NCBI GenBank assembly: GCA_019635795.1
Contig: JAHBYV010000003.1
Span: 124,001 to 188,000 of the forward strand
DNA: 64,000 bases
DNA from: Rhizobiaceae bacterium
GTDB lineage: Bacteria; Pseudomonadota; Alphaproteobacteria; Rhizobiales; Rhizobiaceae
Direction: 5' to 3'
Of this stretch, positions 49,462 through 58,845 are shown one piece after another; the first letter of the stretch is position 1, and every line of letters starts with the position of its first letter. The notes under the pieces are model-generated. The model searched no databases. It had not been told where the DNA came from and saw only the letters and a program-made list of their open reading frames with translations. A program made the position numbers and the translations under genes.

Positions 49462-50547
49462 TCAGGCGCTCAGGCCAGCGAAAAGGGTTGGCATGTCGAG
49501 CGGGCGGAACCCGTAATGCGACAGCCAGCGAACATCAGCGTCAAAGAATGCGCGCAGATCAGGCATTCCGTACTTCAGCATCGCGATGCGATCGATGCCC
49601 ATACCCCATGCGAACCCCTGATATTCATCGGGGTCCAGCCCACCGGCACGCAGAACATTCGGGTGAACCATTCCGCAACCGAGAATCTCCAGCCAATCGT
49701 TGCCCTCGCCGAAACGAATTTCGCCCGGTCGCGAGCGGTCGCACTGGATATCGACCTCGAGGCTTGGTTCCGTGAACGGGAAGAAGCTGGGACGAAAACG
49801 CATCTTCAACTGAGGCACTTCAAAGAACGCCTTGCAGAATTCTTCCAGCACCCAGCGCATATTGGCGACGTTCGCCGTTTTATCAATTACCAGCCCCTCG
49901 ACCTGATGGAACATCGGTGTGTGCGTGGCGTCCGAATCCATGCGGTAGGTTTTGCCCGGAATAACGATACGGATCGGCGGCTTTTGCGCCTCCATGGTGC
50001 GCACCTGCACAGGCGATGTGTGCGTGCGCAGCAGTTTGCGTTCACCCTTTTCATCTGCATTGAAGAAAAAGGTGTCGTGCATTTCACGCGCGGGATGTCC
50101 ATCAGGGAAGTTCAGCGCGGTGAAATTATAGTAATCCGTTTCAATGTCCGGCCCCTCGGCCACTGTGAAACCCATATCCGCAAAAATCGCGGTGATCTCG
50201 TCCACCACCTGGCTGATCGGATGAATGCGACCGCGCTCGGACGGCGATGAGCGGACGGGCAAGGTGACATCAACGCGTTCGGCCGCGAGCCTTGCCATAA
50301 TGGCGGCGTCCTTCAATTCGGCCTTACGCGCGGCAAGAGCTTCAGTGACGCGATTCTTCAGCCCGTTAATCGCCGGCCCCTGTAGCTGTCGCTCTTCAGC
50401 GGACATGCCGCCAAGCGTTTTCAGCAGTTCCGATACTGAGCCCTTCTTGCCAAGAGCGGCGACGCGCACAGCTTCGATAGCCTGCTCGTCGCTCGCCGCG
50501 GCAATGGCGTTCATCACATCGTTCTCGATCCGGCTGATCTCGGTCAT
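49462..50547 (-). CDS. pheS: Phenylalanyl-tRNA synthetase alpha subunit
   Basis: The 361-residue catalytic subunit has a coiled-coil N-terminus ([20 protein letters not shown]) and class II motifs: [48 protein letters not shown] and the C-terminal [15 protein letters not shown]. The start was placed at 50547 because it overlaps the preceding stop as ATGA and fits the family; a longer frame extends to 50781 inside the neighbour. A clear ribosome site is missing, so translation may depend on coupling to the kinase-like gene. Confidence 0.95.
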   Translation of the reverse strand: MTEISRIENDVMNAIAAASDEQAIEAVRVAALGKKGSVSELLKTLGGMSAEERQLQGPAINGLKNRVTEALAARKAELKDAAIMARLAAERVDVTLPVRSSPSERGRIHPISQVVDEITAIFADMGFTVAEGPDIETDYYNFTALNFPDGHPAREMHDTFFFNADEKGERKLLRTHTSPVQVRTMEAQKPPIRIVIPGKTYRMDSDATHTPMFHQVEGLVIDKTANVANMRWVLEEFCKAFFEVPQLKMRFRPSFFPFTEPSLEVDIQCDRSRPGEIRFGEGNDWLEILGCGMVHPNVLRAGGLDPDEYQGFAWGMGIDRIAMLKYGMPDLRAFFDADVRWLSHYGFRPLDMPTLFAGLSA

Positions 50548-51434
50548 TGCATTGCTTTCGATTTTCGCCCGGCGACCGCTGCGCCGGGAAGCGTCTTGTC
50601 TTTCATCTCTACCCGCGCCTGTGCAAGCGCGGGCCGTAAGAATTCTATTGCCTTGAGCAACCGCCTGCCGTCGGAGCCAAGTTTGAGAGGCTGTGCCAAT
50701 CGCAAAACATGGTGGAGTGCGCCGAACAGGCCGCTGATGGCTGAAAGTCGGGGCAGTACCGTGGCAGGCGCTTTGGCGCAATAGGCTTCAAGCGCCCGGC
50801 GGCTCGTATTTTCCAGAATCGCCTGGCTGGAAATCTGAAGAAAGATCAGCCAAAGGTCGCGCGCTTGTGCGTCTGCCAGCGGCATGACCTCTTCCGGCGC
50901 TTCCTCAAAATCCAGAAAGCCGATTGAACCACCATCCAGAATCATATCGCGCGGATGCGGTCTGCCATGGCACAAGCCCGCCTGATGCGCCCGACCCAAT
51001 GCGGCAGCGCAAGCAATGAGAAGCCTGTCGTGCGCCTTCGCATCAATGGGCTTCAGGCGGTCGAGCTCATTCTGAACGATGCCTGGCGCATCGCTCATCA
51101 CCAGACTTGATCCATGGTCCAGCAAAATGCTTGCAAACGGAAATCCAGCATTGGCAAAGGCGGCCGTTTTGCGAACTTCTCGCTCGACCATTTCCCGGTG
51201 ATTTACAAGACGTGAACCCCGAAAAATCGCCCAGGGCGAAAGGGGCGAAATTGCTCTGTGAAGATAGGCGGACAATGGCGGGCGTTCCCCATCCATCCGC
51301 TTTATCCAAACGATCCTTGCGTCAACCACCACAGACTTGATGCGCTCGCGTTTTCCAGCGGCGATCAACTGCAACAGCTCCTCCTTGCCTCGCTGGCTAA
51401 GAGGGGGAGAACCGTCCAGAGGTTGTAATTTCAT
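50544..51434 (-). CDS. Kinase-like protein (RIO/Bud32-like fold) with altered catalytic loop
   Basis: The 296-residue protein has a kinase-like outline: Lys45 in IVWIKRM (beta-3 lysine), a helix with [14 protein letters not shown], a catalytic-loop equivalent [12 protein letters not shown] (155-166) and a metal-binding LDFEEAP with Asp175. In active relatives with HGDLHPGN, the Asp after HG is the base; here it is Arg158. The start was placed at the ATG at 51434, since the frame to 51680 runs through the rplT terminator. It overlaps pheS by four bases. It could be a pseudokinase or a divergent family with its own chemistry. Confidence 0.7.
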   Translation of the reverse strand: MKLQPLDGSPPLSQRGKEELLQLIAAGKRERIKSVVVDARIVWIKRMDGERPPLSAYLHRAISPLSPWAIFRGSRLVNHREMVEREVRKTAAFANAGFPFASILLDHGSSLVMSDAPGIVQNELDRLKPIDAKAHDRLLIACAAALGRAHQAGLCHGRPHPRDMILDGGSIGFLDFEEAPEEVMPLADAQARDLWLIFLQISSQAILENTSRRALEAYCAKAPATVLPRLSAISGLFGALHHVLRLAQPLKLGSDGRRLLKAIEFLRPALAQARVEMKDKTLPGAAVAGRKSKAMQ

Positions 51435-51640
51435 ATGATAAACAGGCCCCCGCTCATACAATGCAACCCAACATTGCAGAGTTCTGTTTATCGTTTGATA
51501 AAGCAAACCGCCAGACGGGAGTCGATTTGCCAGCTCACGATTTTGCCGCCACGAGCCACATTCGCGCGCATCGCATTCGATCCAATGCGTAGATTGGGTC
51601 CTTTCAGCAAAGGCAGCAGTGAAAAGTCCTGAGTACATGA

Positions 51641-51675
51641 CAAAAAACCCGCGCTGGACGTTCCAGCGCGGGTTT
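51641..51675 (-). terminator. Strong intrinsic terminator of the rpmI-rplT operon
   Basis: A perfect 14-pair stem (51645-51658 with 51662-51675) and three-base loop is followed on the minus strand by a T-run (51642-51647 region). It lies 34 bases after the rplT stop and insulates the kinase-pheS-pheT genes, which must have their own promoter in 51435-51640. Confidence 0.93.
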
Positions 51676-51709
51676 CCCAAAATGATAATCTGTAGGGCGC
51701 GGCGCTGGT

Positions 51710-52111
51710 TTAGGCGACGGCGCTTTCAAACGCGTTCGGCGTGGTGTCCTTCAGGTATTCGAGAGCCTTCTTGGCTTCGACAACGAGAGCGGCGAAAGCC
51801 TGCGGCTCATGGATAGCCATGTCGGACAGAACCTTGCGATCGATCTCGATGCCAGCCTTGTTAAGGCCGTCAATGAAGCGGCCATAGGTCAGGCCATGTT
51901 CGCGAACGGCAGCATTGATGCGCTGAACCCAGAGCGCGCGGAAATTGCGCTTCCGATTCTTGCGGTCGCGATAAGCATATTGCAGCGACTTTTCGACTGC
52001 CTGCTTTGCGATGCGGATGGTATTCTTGCGGCGGCCATAGAAGCCCTTGGCGGCTTTCAGGACCTTCTTGTGCTTTGCGTGGGCGGTTACGCCTCTTTTG
52101 ACACGTGCCAT
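51710..52111 (-). CDS. rplT: 50S ribosomal protein L20
   Basis: L20 binds 23S rRNA early in large-subunit assembly. The 133-residue protein begins [28 protein letters not shown], fully typical, with the [21 protein letters not shown] core. AAGGAG lies eight bases before the ATG. rpmI is 39 bases upstream. Confidence 0.98.
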   Translation of the reverse strand: MARVKRGVTAHAKHKKVLKAAKGFYGRRKNTIRIAKQAVEKSLQYAYRDRKNRKRNFRALWVQRINAAVREHGLTYGRFIDGLNKAGIEIDRKVLSDMAIHEPQAFAALVVEAKKALEYLKDTTPNAFESAVA

Positions 52112-52150
52112 GTCATGATCTCCTTAAATTCGCTCTTGTCCGGGCCGGTA

Positions 52151-52360
52151 TCAGATACCGCCGCCATTCGGCAGGAAGTTCTTGATGACCTTCTTGCCGT
52201 CCGCCTCTGCCAGCACCATCGTGCCGCGGGCGTCGCGGATGAACTTGTTCGAGCGCTTGATCATGCCGTGGCGCTTGCCAGCTGCCGCAGCGAGCACCTT
52301 GCCGGTGCCGGTGATCTTGAACCGCTTCTTTGCAGCGGACTTGGTCTTCATTTTGGGCAT
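52151..52360 (-). CDS. rpmI: 50S ribosomal protein L35
   Basis: The 69-residue basic protein begins [22 protein letters not shown] and has KRHGMIKRS, typical of L35. AAGGA precedes the ATG. Its leader (52361-52522) contains two hairpins. In many bacteria infC lies directly upstream; here a membrane methyltransferase gene intervenes. Confidence 0.97.
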   Translation of the reverse strand: MPKMKTKSAAKKRFKITGTGKVLAAAAGKRHGMIKRSNKFIRDARGTMVLAEADGKKVIKNFLPNGGGI

Positions 52361-52380
52361 TTTGCTTCCTTTCTCACGCG

Positions 52381-52429
52381 CACTTGAAGTGCGTCCTTGT
52401 TATGTGCTTCGGGCCGACCAAAGCCCGAA
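52381..52429 (-). promoter_or_regulatory. Hairpin leader of rpmI-rplT
   Basis: Two hairpins lie in the leader: TTCGGGC/GCCCGAA (52408-52414 with 52423-52429) and, nearer the start, CGCAC/GTGCG around TTCAA (about 52379-52393). No T-run follows either. L20 represses its own operon through leader structures in other bacteria, so a control role is possible. Confidence 0.35.
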
Positions 52430-52522
52430 AAGCATAAAGTCCGCCACGGCATGCCCTGCCGGGCGGCTTTCTCAAGACGCGGCTCCATATCAGCAACGTT
52501 CACCACGTGCAAGTGGCTTTCC

Positions 52523-53161
52523 CTACCATAACCGGTAGAGAACAGGCACATGACCCTGTTCCTGAAGCAACCGGAGCAGGGCGAAAAGAACCGCTGGCAA
52601 AAAGAACACCAAACCGTCTTTCAACGTGCGCCCTAGCAAAGTTGGGCTGAACCAGACCTGCGGATCATCACGATAGAGCTTAGGATTGGGTATGAAACGC
52701 GGAACCCGCGATGCATATTCGATGAACGGCTCGCCGAATTTTGCGCTCAAATAGGTCTCTTCGCGCTTGATTACGATCAGAAATGCCGTTGCGCACACAA
52801 TGCCGAATGCCCCTGCCGCGATGATGCTTCCCATCTGGGCGCCCGCGCCGATGGCGCAAATCGTGGAGAAGAAATAGAGCGGATTGCGCATGGTGGAATA
52901 AGGGCCGGATTGCACGACCTCGGACGACTTGCGGCCACCAATATAGAGTGTTGACCACATCCTGCCGCCGATTCCGGAGGCTATGAGGAGAAGTCCGATT
53001 GCTGCAATCCGGCTGCTGTTTTCGGCCGAATGGGAGGATGCGCCGAAAACGAGCAACCCTGCACATGACGCAACAACAAGTGCGAGCATCAATCGCCGAA
53101 GCTTCTGGTAATCGGACATCGCCCTGTCTGCGGCATTGCTGGTAAAATGCTGAACTGTCAT
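52523..53161 (-). CDS. Membrane methyltransferase of the ICMT family
   Basis: The 212-residue protein has about five hydrophobic segments. The superfamily motif is MRNPLYFFSTICAIGAGAQMG, followed by KREETYLSAKFGEPFIEYASRVPRFIP, which matches isoprenylcysteine carboxyl methyltransferase-like enzymes. The substrate in bacteria is unknown. It lies between infC and rpmI on the same strand. An in-frame ATG at 53119 is an alternative start. Confidence 0.82.
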   Translation of the reverse strand: MTVQHFTSNAADRAMSDYQKLRRLMLALVVASCAGLLVFGASSHSAENSSRIAAIGLLLIASGIGGRMWSTLYIGGRKSSEVVQSGPYSTMRNPLYFFSTICAIGAGAQMGSIIAAGAFGIVCATAFLIVIKREETYLSAKFGEPFIEYASRVPRFIPNPKLYRDDPQVWFSPTLLGRTLKDGLVFFLPAVLFALLRLLQEQGHVPVLYRLW

Positions 53162-53363
53162 GGCTGCCTGAAAGTAAAACTATAGGGCCGGAGGCGAGTG
53201 CCTCTTCGGAGCAACAAATATTGCAACCCCAATTTATAAAGTATATCTAAAAAAGCAATAGCTAATTGAAATGGTCACTATAGATGCCATTCGTCTCGCG
53301 AGCCGGCGCGCTGCGAGTTTTCCAGAAAGCAATAACTGAGGTGAGATTATTGCGGGAGTTGGG

Positions 53364-53387
53364 GGCGCCGAAGCTTATTTCGGCGCC
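53364..53387 (-). terminator. Hairpin overlapping the infC stop codon
   Basis: GGCGCCGAA/TTCGGCGCC (53364-53372 with 53379-53387) forms a nine-pair stem whose six-base loop includes part of the infC stop. There is no T-run, so it may stabilise the mRNA 3' end or act as a weak terminator. Confidence 0.5.
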
Positions 53388-53911
53388 AGCACCATCATCA
53401 TTTGGCGGCCTTCGAGCTTGGGCTCGGCCTCAACCTTGGCGATCTCCGCAACTTCCTCGCGTACGCGATTGAGAAGCTGCATTCCGAGCTCCATATGGGC
53501 CATTTCACGACCACGGAAGCGCAGCGTAAGCTTAACCTTGTCGCCTTCGTCAAAGAAACGGCGAACGGCTTTCATCTTCACCTCATAGTCATGGATGTCG
53601 ATGTTCGGGCGCATCTTGATCTCCTTGATCTCGATGACCTTCTGGTGCTTGCGAGCCTCTGCAGCCTTCTTTTGGCTGGCATATTTCAGCTTACCCAGAT
53701 CAAGGATCTTGGTAACTGGCGGATTGGTGTTTGGCGAGATTTCCACCAGGTCAAGAGCGGCTTCTTCGGCAAGCTGCAATGCTTCATTAATGGAAACGAT
53801 GCCACGGTTATTGCCATCGGCGTCGATAAGCTGAACCTGTGGAACACGAATATCTCGGTTTGCGCGGGGGCCGTCCTTCACGGGAGCGGCTGCTTTAAAT
53901 GGTCTGCGAAT
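53375..53911 (-). CDS. infC: Translation initiation factor IF-3 with ATT start
   Basis: IF-3 checks the start codon and keeps ribosomal subunits apart. The 178-residue protein reads (M)[29 protein letters not shown] and ends [13 protein letters not shown], typical of rhizobial IF-3. The start is read at the ATT at 53911: AAGGAG (53921-53926) lies nine bases upstream and the residues match family N-termini. The TTG at 53941 would add ten residues and has no ribosome site. ATT starts let IF-3 repress its own translation in E. coli. Confidence 0.93.
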   Translation of the reverse strand: MRRPFKAAAPVKDGPRANRDIRVPQVQLIDADGNNRGIVSINEALQLAEEAALDLVEISPNTNPPVTKILDLGKLKYASQKKAAEARKHQKVIEIKEIKMRPNIDIHDYEVKMKAVRRFFDEGDKVKLTLRFRGREMAHMELGMQLLNRVREEVAEIAKVEAEPKLEGRQMMMVLAPK

Positions 53912-53920
53912 GGCTTTCTT

Positions 53921-53926
53921 CTCCTT
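53921..53926 (-). promoter_or_regulatory. Ribosome site that fixes the ATT start of infC
   Basis: AAGGAG on the minus strand, nine bases before the ATT codon. It supports the rare start codon over the upstream TTG. Confidence 0.8.
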
Positions 53927-54116
53927 GAGCCGTTTATGCAATGCCGCGCCAATGTGGTTGGAGCGGGGCTGGTGTCAATAGCACAAAGCGTGAAAAGATG
54001 CACCATCACTTCGCTTTTCATCGATAGTTGCACCTATGCCTAAAATAACCGGCTCTTTTCGTGAAAGTCGGGCTGTGGCATGAGGTGTCCCGAACTTCGT
54101 GAAGGCCGCACATAGA

Positions 54117-54890
54117 ATGACAGAAAATCCGATTGTAGATATTGAGGTTGACGGAACGCGGATTGCGGTTCGGTCAAAAGGCGGCAAATCTCCGGGTGTG
54201 GTCTGGTTGGGTGGTTACCGCTCCGATATGCTCGGCACCAAGGCCCAGACCCTCGATGACTGGGCAAGCAGAACGGGATACGCTTTCACGCGCCATGATT
54301 ATTCCGGGCACGGTGAATCGGGCGGAGAATTTGCGCAAGGCACGATCTCGCGCTGGTTGGGTGAAAGTCTGGCGGTGCTTCGAAAGTTCACGAGCGGGCC
54401 GCAGATTCTGGTTGGCTCATCAATGGGTGCCTGGATTGCTCTGCGGATGGCTCAGGAATTGCGAAAAAGCGGCGAAGCTGATCGGCTTGGCGCCCTGATT
54501 CTGCTCGCGCCAGCACTCGACTTCACGCGCGAACTCGTTGAGCCAAAGCTTACAGATGCGCAGAGGCGCGATCTTGAGCAGCGCGGCTATTTCGAGGAAC
54601 CGTCCGAATACTCGGACCAACAATATATATATACGCGCGCGCTGATTGAGGATGGGGCAAGAAATCTGGTGATGGGTGGCCCGCTGGATACGCATTGCCC
54701 GGTTCATATCATACAGGGTGTTGCCGATCCTGATGTGCCATTTTCACATGCTCTAAAGCTTGCCAGCCTCATGCCGTCCGATGACGTGACGCTTTCGCTG
54801 GTTCCGGAAGGTGACCACAGGCTGTCCCGACCTCAGGATCTCGAAATGCTGATTTCGGCGGTCGAGGGCATGATTGAGCGGATCGACTGA
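54117..54890 (+). CDS. Alpha/beta hydrolase
   Basis: The 257-residue protein has the nucleophile Ser102 in LVGSSMGAW, an oxyanion region HDYSGHGESGG, an Asp in VADPDVPF and a His in PEGDHRLSRP. This is a serine hydrolase triad. A GTG at 54099 is in frame; the ATG at 54117 is preferred by family start and by GAAGG upstream. It is divergent from infC. The stop overlaps the transporter start (TGATG), so the two may act together. The substrate is unknown. Confidence 0.88.
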   Translation: MTENPIVDIEVDGTRIAVRSKGGKSPGVVWLGGYRSDMLGTKAQTLDDWASRTGYAFTRHDYSGHGESGGEFAQGTISRWLGESLAVLRKFTSGPQILVGSSMGAWIALRMAQELRKSGEADRLGALILLAPALDFTRELVEPKLTDAQRRDLEQRGYFEEPSEYSDQQYIYTRALIEDGARNLVMGGPLDTHCPVHIIQGVADPDVPFSHALKLASLMPSDDVTLSLVPEGDHRLSRPQDLEMLISAVEGMIERID

Positions 54891-56044
54891 TGCGTCTTTC
54901 AATACCCAGTGCGGCTTTCGTCGCAGCAATTGTTGGCTTCGGTGGAACGCTGGCGATTATCATCGCAGCCGCCAATGCGGTTGGCGCAACGCAGTTGCAA
55001 ACAGCAAGCTGGGTGACAGCGCTTTGCATCGCCATGGCGGTGGAGAGCCTTTGGCTATCCTGGCGCACCAGAATGCCGGTGATTTCGGCTTGGTCCACAC
55101 CGGGCGCAGCGCTGATTGCCGCGTCCTCCGGCTTCAATATTTCCGAGGCAGTGGGCGCTTTCATCGTCGCTGCCGTTTTGCTGATAGCCACCGGCCTGTT
55201 CAAGCCGCTGACGCGGATAATCTCGCGTATTCCGCACTCTGTGGCCTCGGGAATGCTGGCGGGCATCGTCGTGACCTTTGCGATCAATGCGGTCAAAACT
55301 GTGCCGATAGACCCATTGTTGATATTGCCCCTCATTGCCATGTTTCTTCTGTTCAGGCTGGTGAATCCGTCTCTTTCAGTTTTGGCGGTGCTGATAGGAG
55401 GCGGGGTGCTGGCGTTTGTTACCGGGCGCGTGGGAACATTGCCTGCTCCTGAACTCTCGACACTCACGCTGATATCGCCATCGTTCACCGCAGGGGCGCT
55501 GTTCGGTCTGGCGATCCCGCTCTATCTCGTCACCATGGCCTCGCAGAACCTGTCGGGATTGGCCGTGCTGAAGGCCGCCGGGTATAACCCGCCCGCAGGG
55601 CCGCTCATTGGAATCACAGGAGTTGTTTCTCTGTTGACTGCGCCGTTCGGCGCATCCACGTCGAATCTGGCAGCAATCTCGGCGGCGATTTGCACGGGAC
55701 CGGATGTGCATCCCGACCCCGCAGAACGCTGGAAAACCGGGCCTTTCTACGCTGTGTTTTACCTGATTTTCGCGATCTTTGGTGCCTCGCTCGTGGCGAT
55801 TTTTGCTGTGCTGCCGCCTGCATTGATTGCGCTGGTTGCAGGTCTTGCGCTTTTGCCGGCACTCACAAACGCGCTTGCCATTTCGCTTGCGGAAGTTGAG
55901 GAACGGTTCGCCGCCACAACGGCATTCGTAGTCACGGCTTCCGGCCTCACGCTTTTTGGCATCGGGTCGGCTTTCTGGGGTTTGGTTGGTGGGCTTCTGG
56001 TGCTCGGGCTGGATGCGGGCAAGCAAGTGATCCGAAGCAAATAA
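54890..56044 (+). CDS. BenE-family (benzoate/H+ symporter-like) membrane transporter
   Basis: The 384-residue integral membrane protein has about 11-12 helices and the BenE pattern: TASWVTALCIAMAVESLWLSW, SAWSTPGAALIAAS, HSVASGMLAGIVV and PFGASTSNLAAISAAICTGPDVHPDPAERWKTG. E. coli BenE is linked to benzoate, but specificity here is unproven. It overlaps the hydrolase gene by one base. Confidence 0.9.
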   Translation: MRLSIPSAAFVAAIVGFGGTLAIIIAAANAVGATQLQTASWVTALCIAMAVESLWLSWRTRMPVISAWSTPGAALIAASSGFNISEAVGAFIVAAVLLIATGLFKPLTRIISRIPHSVASGMLAGIVVTFAINAVKTVPIDPLLILPLIAMFLLFRLVNPSLSVLAVLIGGGVLAFVTGRVGTLPAPELSTLTLISPSFTAGALFGLAIPLYLVTMASQNLSGLAVLKAAGYNPPAGPLIGITGVVSLLTAPFGASTSNLAAISAAICTGPDVHPDPAERWKTGPFYAVFYLIFAIFGASLVAIFAVLPPALIALVAGLALLPALTNALAISLAEVEERFAATTAFVVTASGLTLFGIGSAFWGLVGGLLVLGLDAGKQVIRSK

Positions 56045-56068
56045 ATTCCGGCTTTTGCGGACGAAGTT

Positions 56069-56097
56069 CTTGAATGGCCGCAATTGCTTTCCCATGT
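56069..56097 (+). promoter_or_regulatory. RpoH-like promoter of the DUF2852 gene
   Basis: CTTGAA (56069-56074) and CCATGT (56092-56097) are 17 bases apart, 54 bases before the start codon, the same layout as at dnaK and trxA. Confidence 0.45.
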
Positions 56098-56151
56098 CGA
56101 ATGGAGGCAGCCGGTTGTGTGCTGCTGCTCCAACCGAAGGAACGGGAGAAG

Positions 56152-56583
56152 ATGACAACGACTGCTTTGATCCGTCCGGCTTGGACGCCGGCAACAATTG
56201 CGCTGATGGTGATCGGCTTTGTGGTTTTCTGGCCGCTTGGTCTGGCGATGCTCGCTTACATCATCTGGGGCGACAGGCTTGATGGCTTCAAGCGCGATGT
56301 AAACCGCGCAACTGATGGCCTATTCGCGGGTTGCCGCAAGTCGAGCTGGACAGCGAATGCACGTACCGGAAATGTTGCATTTGACGATTGGCGGGAAAAG
56401 GAGCTTGAACGCCTCGATGAAGAGCGCCGCAAGCTCGACGAAATGCGCGATGAGTTCGATGCGTATGCCCGCGAACTGCGTCGTGCGAAGGATCAGGAGG
56501 AGTTCGATCGCTTCATGGCGAATCGCAACAAGCCTTCGGCTCCGGCAAAGCGCGGCAAGTCGGGCGGCCTGCTCGACGACTAA
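56152..56583 (+). CDS. DUF2852 membrane protein
   Basis: The 143-residue protein starts MTTTALIRPAWTPATIALMVIGFVVFWPLGLAMLAYIIWGDRL, one hydrophobic hairpin, followed by a long charged coiled coil (about 75-125, FDDWREKELERLDEERRKLDEM onward) and a basic tail. The ATG at 56152 has GGGAGAAG just upstream. This is the DUF2852 family, common next to dnaK in Hyphomicrobiales. Function is unknown. The RpoH-like promoter suggests stress response. Confidence 0.88.
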   Translation: MTTTALIRPAWTPATIALMVIGFVVFWPLGLAMLAYIIWGDRLDGFKRDVNRATDGLFAGCRKSSWTANARTGNVAFDDWREKELERLDEERRKLDEMRDEFDAYARELRRAKDQEEFDRFMANRNKPSAPAKRGKSGGLLDD

Positions 56584-56607
56584 GCGTAGTGGCGGCATGG
56601 GAATTCC

Positions 56608-56627
56608 GGCGCCGCTGATGCGGCGCC
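56608..56627 (+). terminator. Weak terminator after the DUF2852 gene
   Basis: GGCGCCG/CGGCGCC with a six-base loop, followed by GTTTGCGTATTTG. The T content is low, so termination may be partial. Confidence 0.45.
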
Positions 56628-56679
56628 GTTTGCGTATTTGCATAAAGGTAAAAACGGCGCGGTGAATATACTCAAGGCG

Positions 56680-56711
56680 CTTGCGTGGATAGTGACCTGT
56701 TCCTATATACG
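56680..56711 (+). promoter_or_regulatory. dnaK: Heat-shock (RpoH) promoter of dnaK
   Basis: CTTG (56680-56683) and CCTATATACG (56702-56711) are 18 bases apart. This matches the alphaproteobacterial heat-shock consensus CTTG-N17/18-CYTATNTNNG at every fixed position. It lies 118 bases before the dnaK start. Confidence 0.75.
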
Positions 56712-56828
56712 CCGCAGCCTTGCAAAAGTTCGTCGCACTGATGGACGGTCACAGGGAAATCCATTCGAAAGGGGCTTTCGCCGGAATGCCTTCGGGGTCC
56801 TGAAAGCCTGCTAAACGGAGAGAAGAAC

Positions 56829-58742
56829 ATGGCAAAAGTTATCGGCATTGATTTGGGAACAACCAATTCCTGCGTTGCTGTCATGGACGGCAAGGACGCG
56901 AAGGTAATCGAGAATGCTGAAGGCGCGCGCACGACGCCATCAATCGTCGCATTCACCGGCGATGGCGAGCGCCTCGTTGGGCAGCCGGCCAAGCGCCAGG
57001 CAGTTACCAATCCTGAAAATACAGTTTTTGCAGTCAAGCGCCTTATTGGTCGCCGCTATGACGATCCGGTCACCGAAAAGGACAAGAAGCTTGTTCCTTA
57101 CAAGATCGCCAAAGGCGACAATGGTGACGCTTGGGTCGAGGCAGGTGGCAAAAACCAGTCGCCCAGCCAGATCTCGGCAATGATTCTTCAGAAGATGAAG
57201 GAAACGGCTGAAGCTTATCTCGGCGAGAAGGTCGATAAGGCTGTTATCACCGTTCCCGCCTACTTTAACGACGCTCAGCGCCAGGCGACGAAAGATGCAG
57301 GCAGGATTGCCGGTCTTGAAGTTCTGCGCATTATCAACGAGCCGACGGCTGCGGCCCTTGCCTATGGCCTCGACAAGAAGGACGGCAAAACCATTGCCGT
57401 GTTCGACCTTGGCGGCGGCACGTTCGACATTTCCGTTCTTGAGATCGGCGATGGCGTGTTTGAAGTTAAGTCCACCAACGGTGACACCTTCCTTGGCGGT
57501 GAAGACTTCGACATGCGTCTGGTGGAATACCTCGCTGACGAGTTCAAGAAGGAACAGGGCATTGATCTGAAGAACGACAAGCTTGCCTTGCAGCGTCTGA
57601 AAGAAGCTGCCGAGAAGGCCAAGATCGAATTGTCGTCTTCTGCTCAGACCGAGATCAACCTGCCGTTCATCACGGCGGATCAGACCGGTCCGAAGCACCT
57701 GACATTGAAGCTGACCCGCGCCAAGCTTGAGAGCCTGGTTGACGATCTGGTTCAGCGCACCATTGCGCCATGTAAGGCAGCGCTCAAGGATGCCGGGCTC
57801 AAGCCGGGCGAAATCGACGAGGTTGTTCTGGTCGGCGGCATGACCCGCATGCCGAAGATTCAGGAAATCGTGAAGCAGTTCTTCGGCAAGGAACCGCACA
57901 AGGGCGTTAACCCGGACGAGGTCGTCGCACTTGGTGCAGCTATCCAGGCCGGCGTTCTGCAGGGCGATGTCAAGGACGTGCTTCTGCTCGATGTGACGCC
58001 GCTTTCATTGGGCATCGAAACGCTGGGCGGTGTTTTCACCCGTCTGATTGAGCGGAACACGACGATCCCGACCAAGAAGAGCCAGGTGTTCTCGACGGCA
58101 GAGGATGCGCAGTCGGCTGTGACGATCCGCGTATTCCAGGGCGAGCGCGAAATGGCGGCCGATAACAAGCTGCTTGGGCAGTTTGACCTTGTCGGCATTC
58201 CGCCTGCACCGCGTGGCGTACCGCAGATCGAGGTGACCTTCGACATTGACGCGAACGGTATTGTCAACGTCTCGGCTAAGGACAAGGGAACCGGTAAAGA
58301 GCACCAGATCCGAATTCAGGCTTCTGGCGGTCTTTCAGACGCTGACATCGACAAAATGGTGAAGGATGCCGAGGCTCACGCCGAAGCCGACAAGAAGCGC
58401 CGTGAACTCGTGGAAGCCCGCAATCAGGGTGAAGCGCTGATCCACTCCGCCGAAAAGTCTCTCAAGGACTTTGGTGAAAAGGTTTCTGAGGCTGATCGCA
58501 ATTCAATCACGGAAGCCATTGCAGCGCTCAAGAGTGCTGTGGAAGGCGAAGACGTTGAGGCGATCAACTCCCGTGCCCAGACCTTGACCGAAGTTTCGAT
58601 GAAGCTTGGTCAGGCGATGTATGAAGCCTCTCAGGCAGAAGCGGCAGAAGCTGACGCCAGGGCTGATGCGGCCAAGGATGGTGATGTCGTGGATGCCGAT
58701 TTCGAAGAAATCGACGAGGATGACAAGAAAAAGTCTGCGTAA
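56829..58742 (+). CDS. dnaK: Chaperone DnaK (Hsp70)
   Basis: The 637-residue chaperone starts [21 protein letters not shown], with [28 protein letters not shown] and LVGGMTRMP in the ATPase domain, a substrate domain ([14 protein letters not shown] onward) and an acidic tail. GGAGAGAAG precedes the ATG. dnaJ follows after a terminator. grpE is not in the window. Confidence 0.99.
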   Translation: MAKVIGIDLGTTNSCVAVMDGKDAKVIENAEGARTTPSIVAFTGDGERLVGQPAKRQAVTNPENTVFAVKRLIGRRYDDPVTEKDKKLVPYKIAKGDNGDAWVEAGGKNQSPSQISAMILQKMKETAEAYLGEKVDKAVITVPAYFNDAQRQATKDAGRIAGLEVLRIINEPTAAALAYGLDKKDGKTIAVFDLGGGTFDISVLEIGDGVFEVKSTNGDTFLGGEDFDMRLVEYLADEFKKEQGIDLKNDKLALQRLKEAAEKAKIELSSSAQTEINLPFITADQTGPKHLTLKLTRAKLESLVDDLVQRTIAPCKAALKDAGLKPGEIDEVVLVGGMTRMPKIQEIVKQFFGKEPHKGVNPDEVVALGAAIQAGVLQGDVKDVLLLDVTPLSLGIETLGGVFTRLIERNTTIPTKKSQVFSTAEDAQSAVTIRVFQGEREMAADNKLLGQFDLVGIPPAPRGVPQIEVTFDIDANGIVNVSAKDKGTGKEHQIRIQASGGLSDADIDKMVKDAEAHAEADKKRRELVEARNQGEALIHSAEKSLKDFGEKVSEADRNSITEAIAALKSAVEGEDVEAINSRAQTLTEVSMKLGQAMYEASQAEAAEADARADAAKDGDVVDADFEEIDEDDKKKSA

Positions 58743-58760
58743 CAGCAGCCACAATCGGAA

Positions 58761-58785
58761 AGCCCGGCGTCATGCCGGGCTTTTT
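58761..58785 (+). terminator. Terminator between dnaK and dnaJ
   Basis: A perfect eight-pair stem AGCCCGGC/GCCGGGCT with a five-base loop is followed by TTTTG. It probably lowers dnaJ relative to dnaK. Confidence 0.85.
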
Positions 58786-58845
58786 GCAATCCTGTGAGGG
58801 ACCTAATGGTTGTTTGGCATTGCCGGACATGTCGGGCGGGACGAT

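Noticed and set aside
51435-51680. Longer N-terminus of the kinase-like gene, up to 51680
   Set aside because: It would run through the strong rplT terminator, and the added residues show no domain.
53912-53941. TTG start for infC at 53941
   Set aside because: It has no ribosome site; AAGGAG correctly serves the ATT at 53911.
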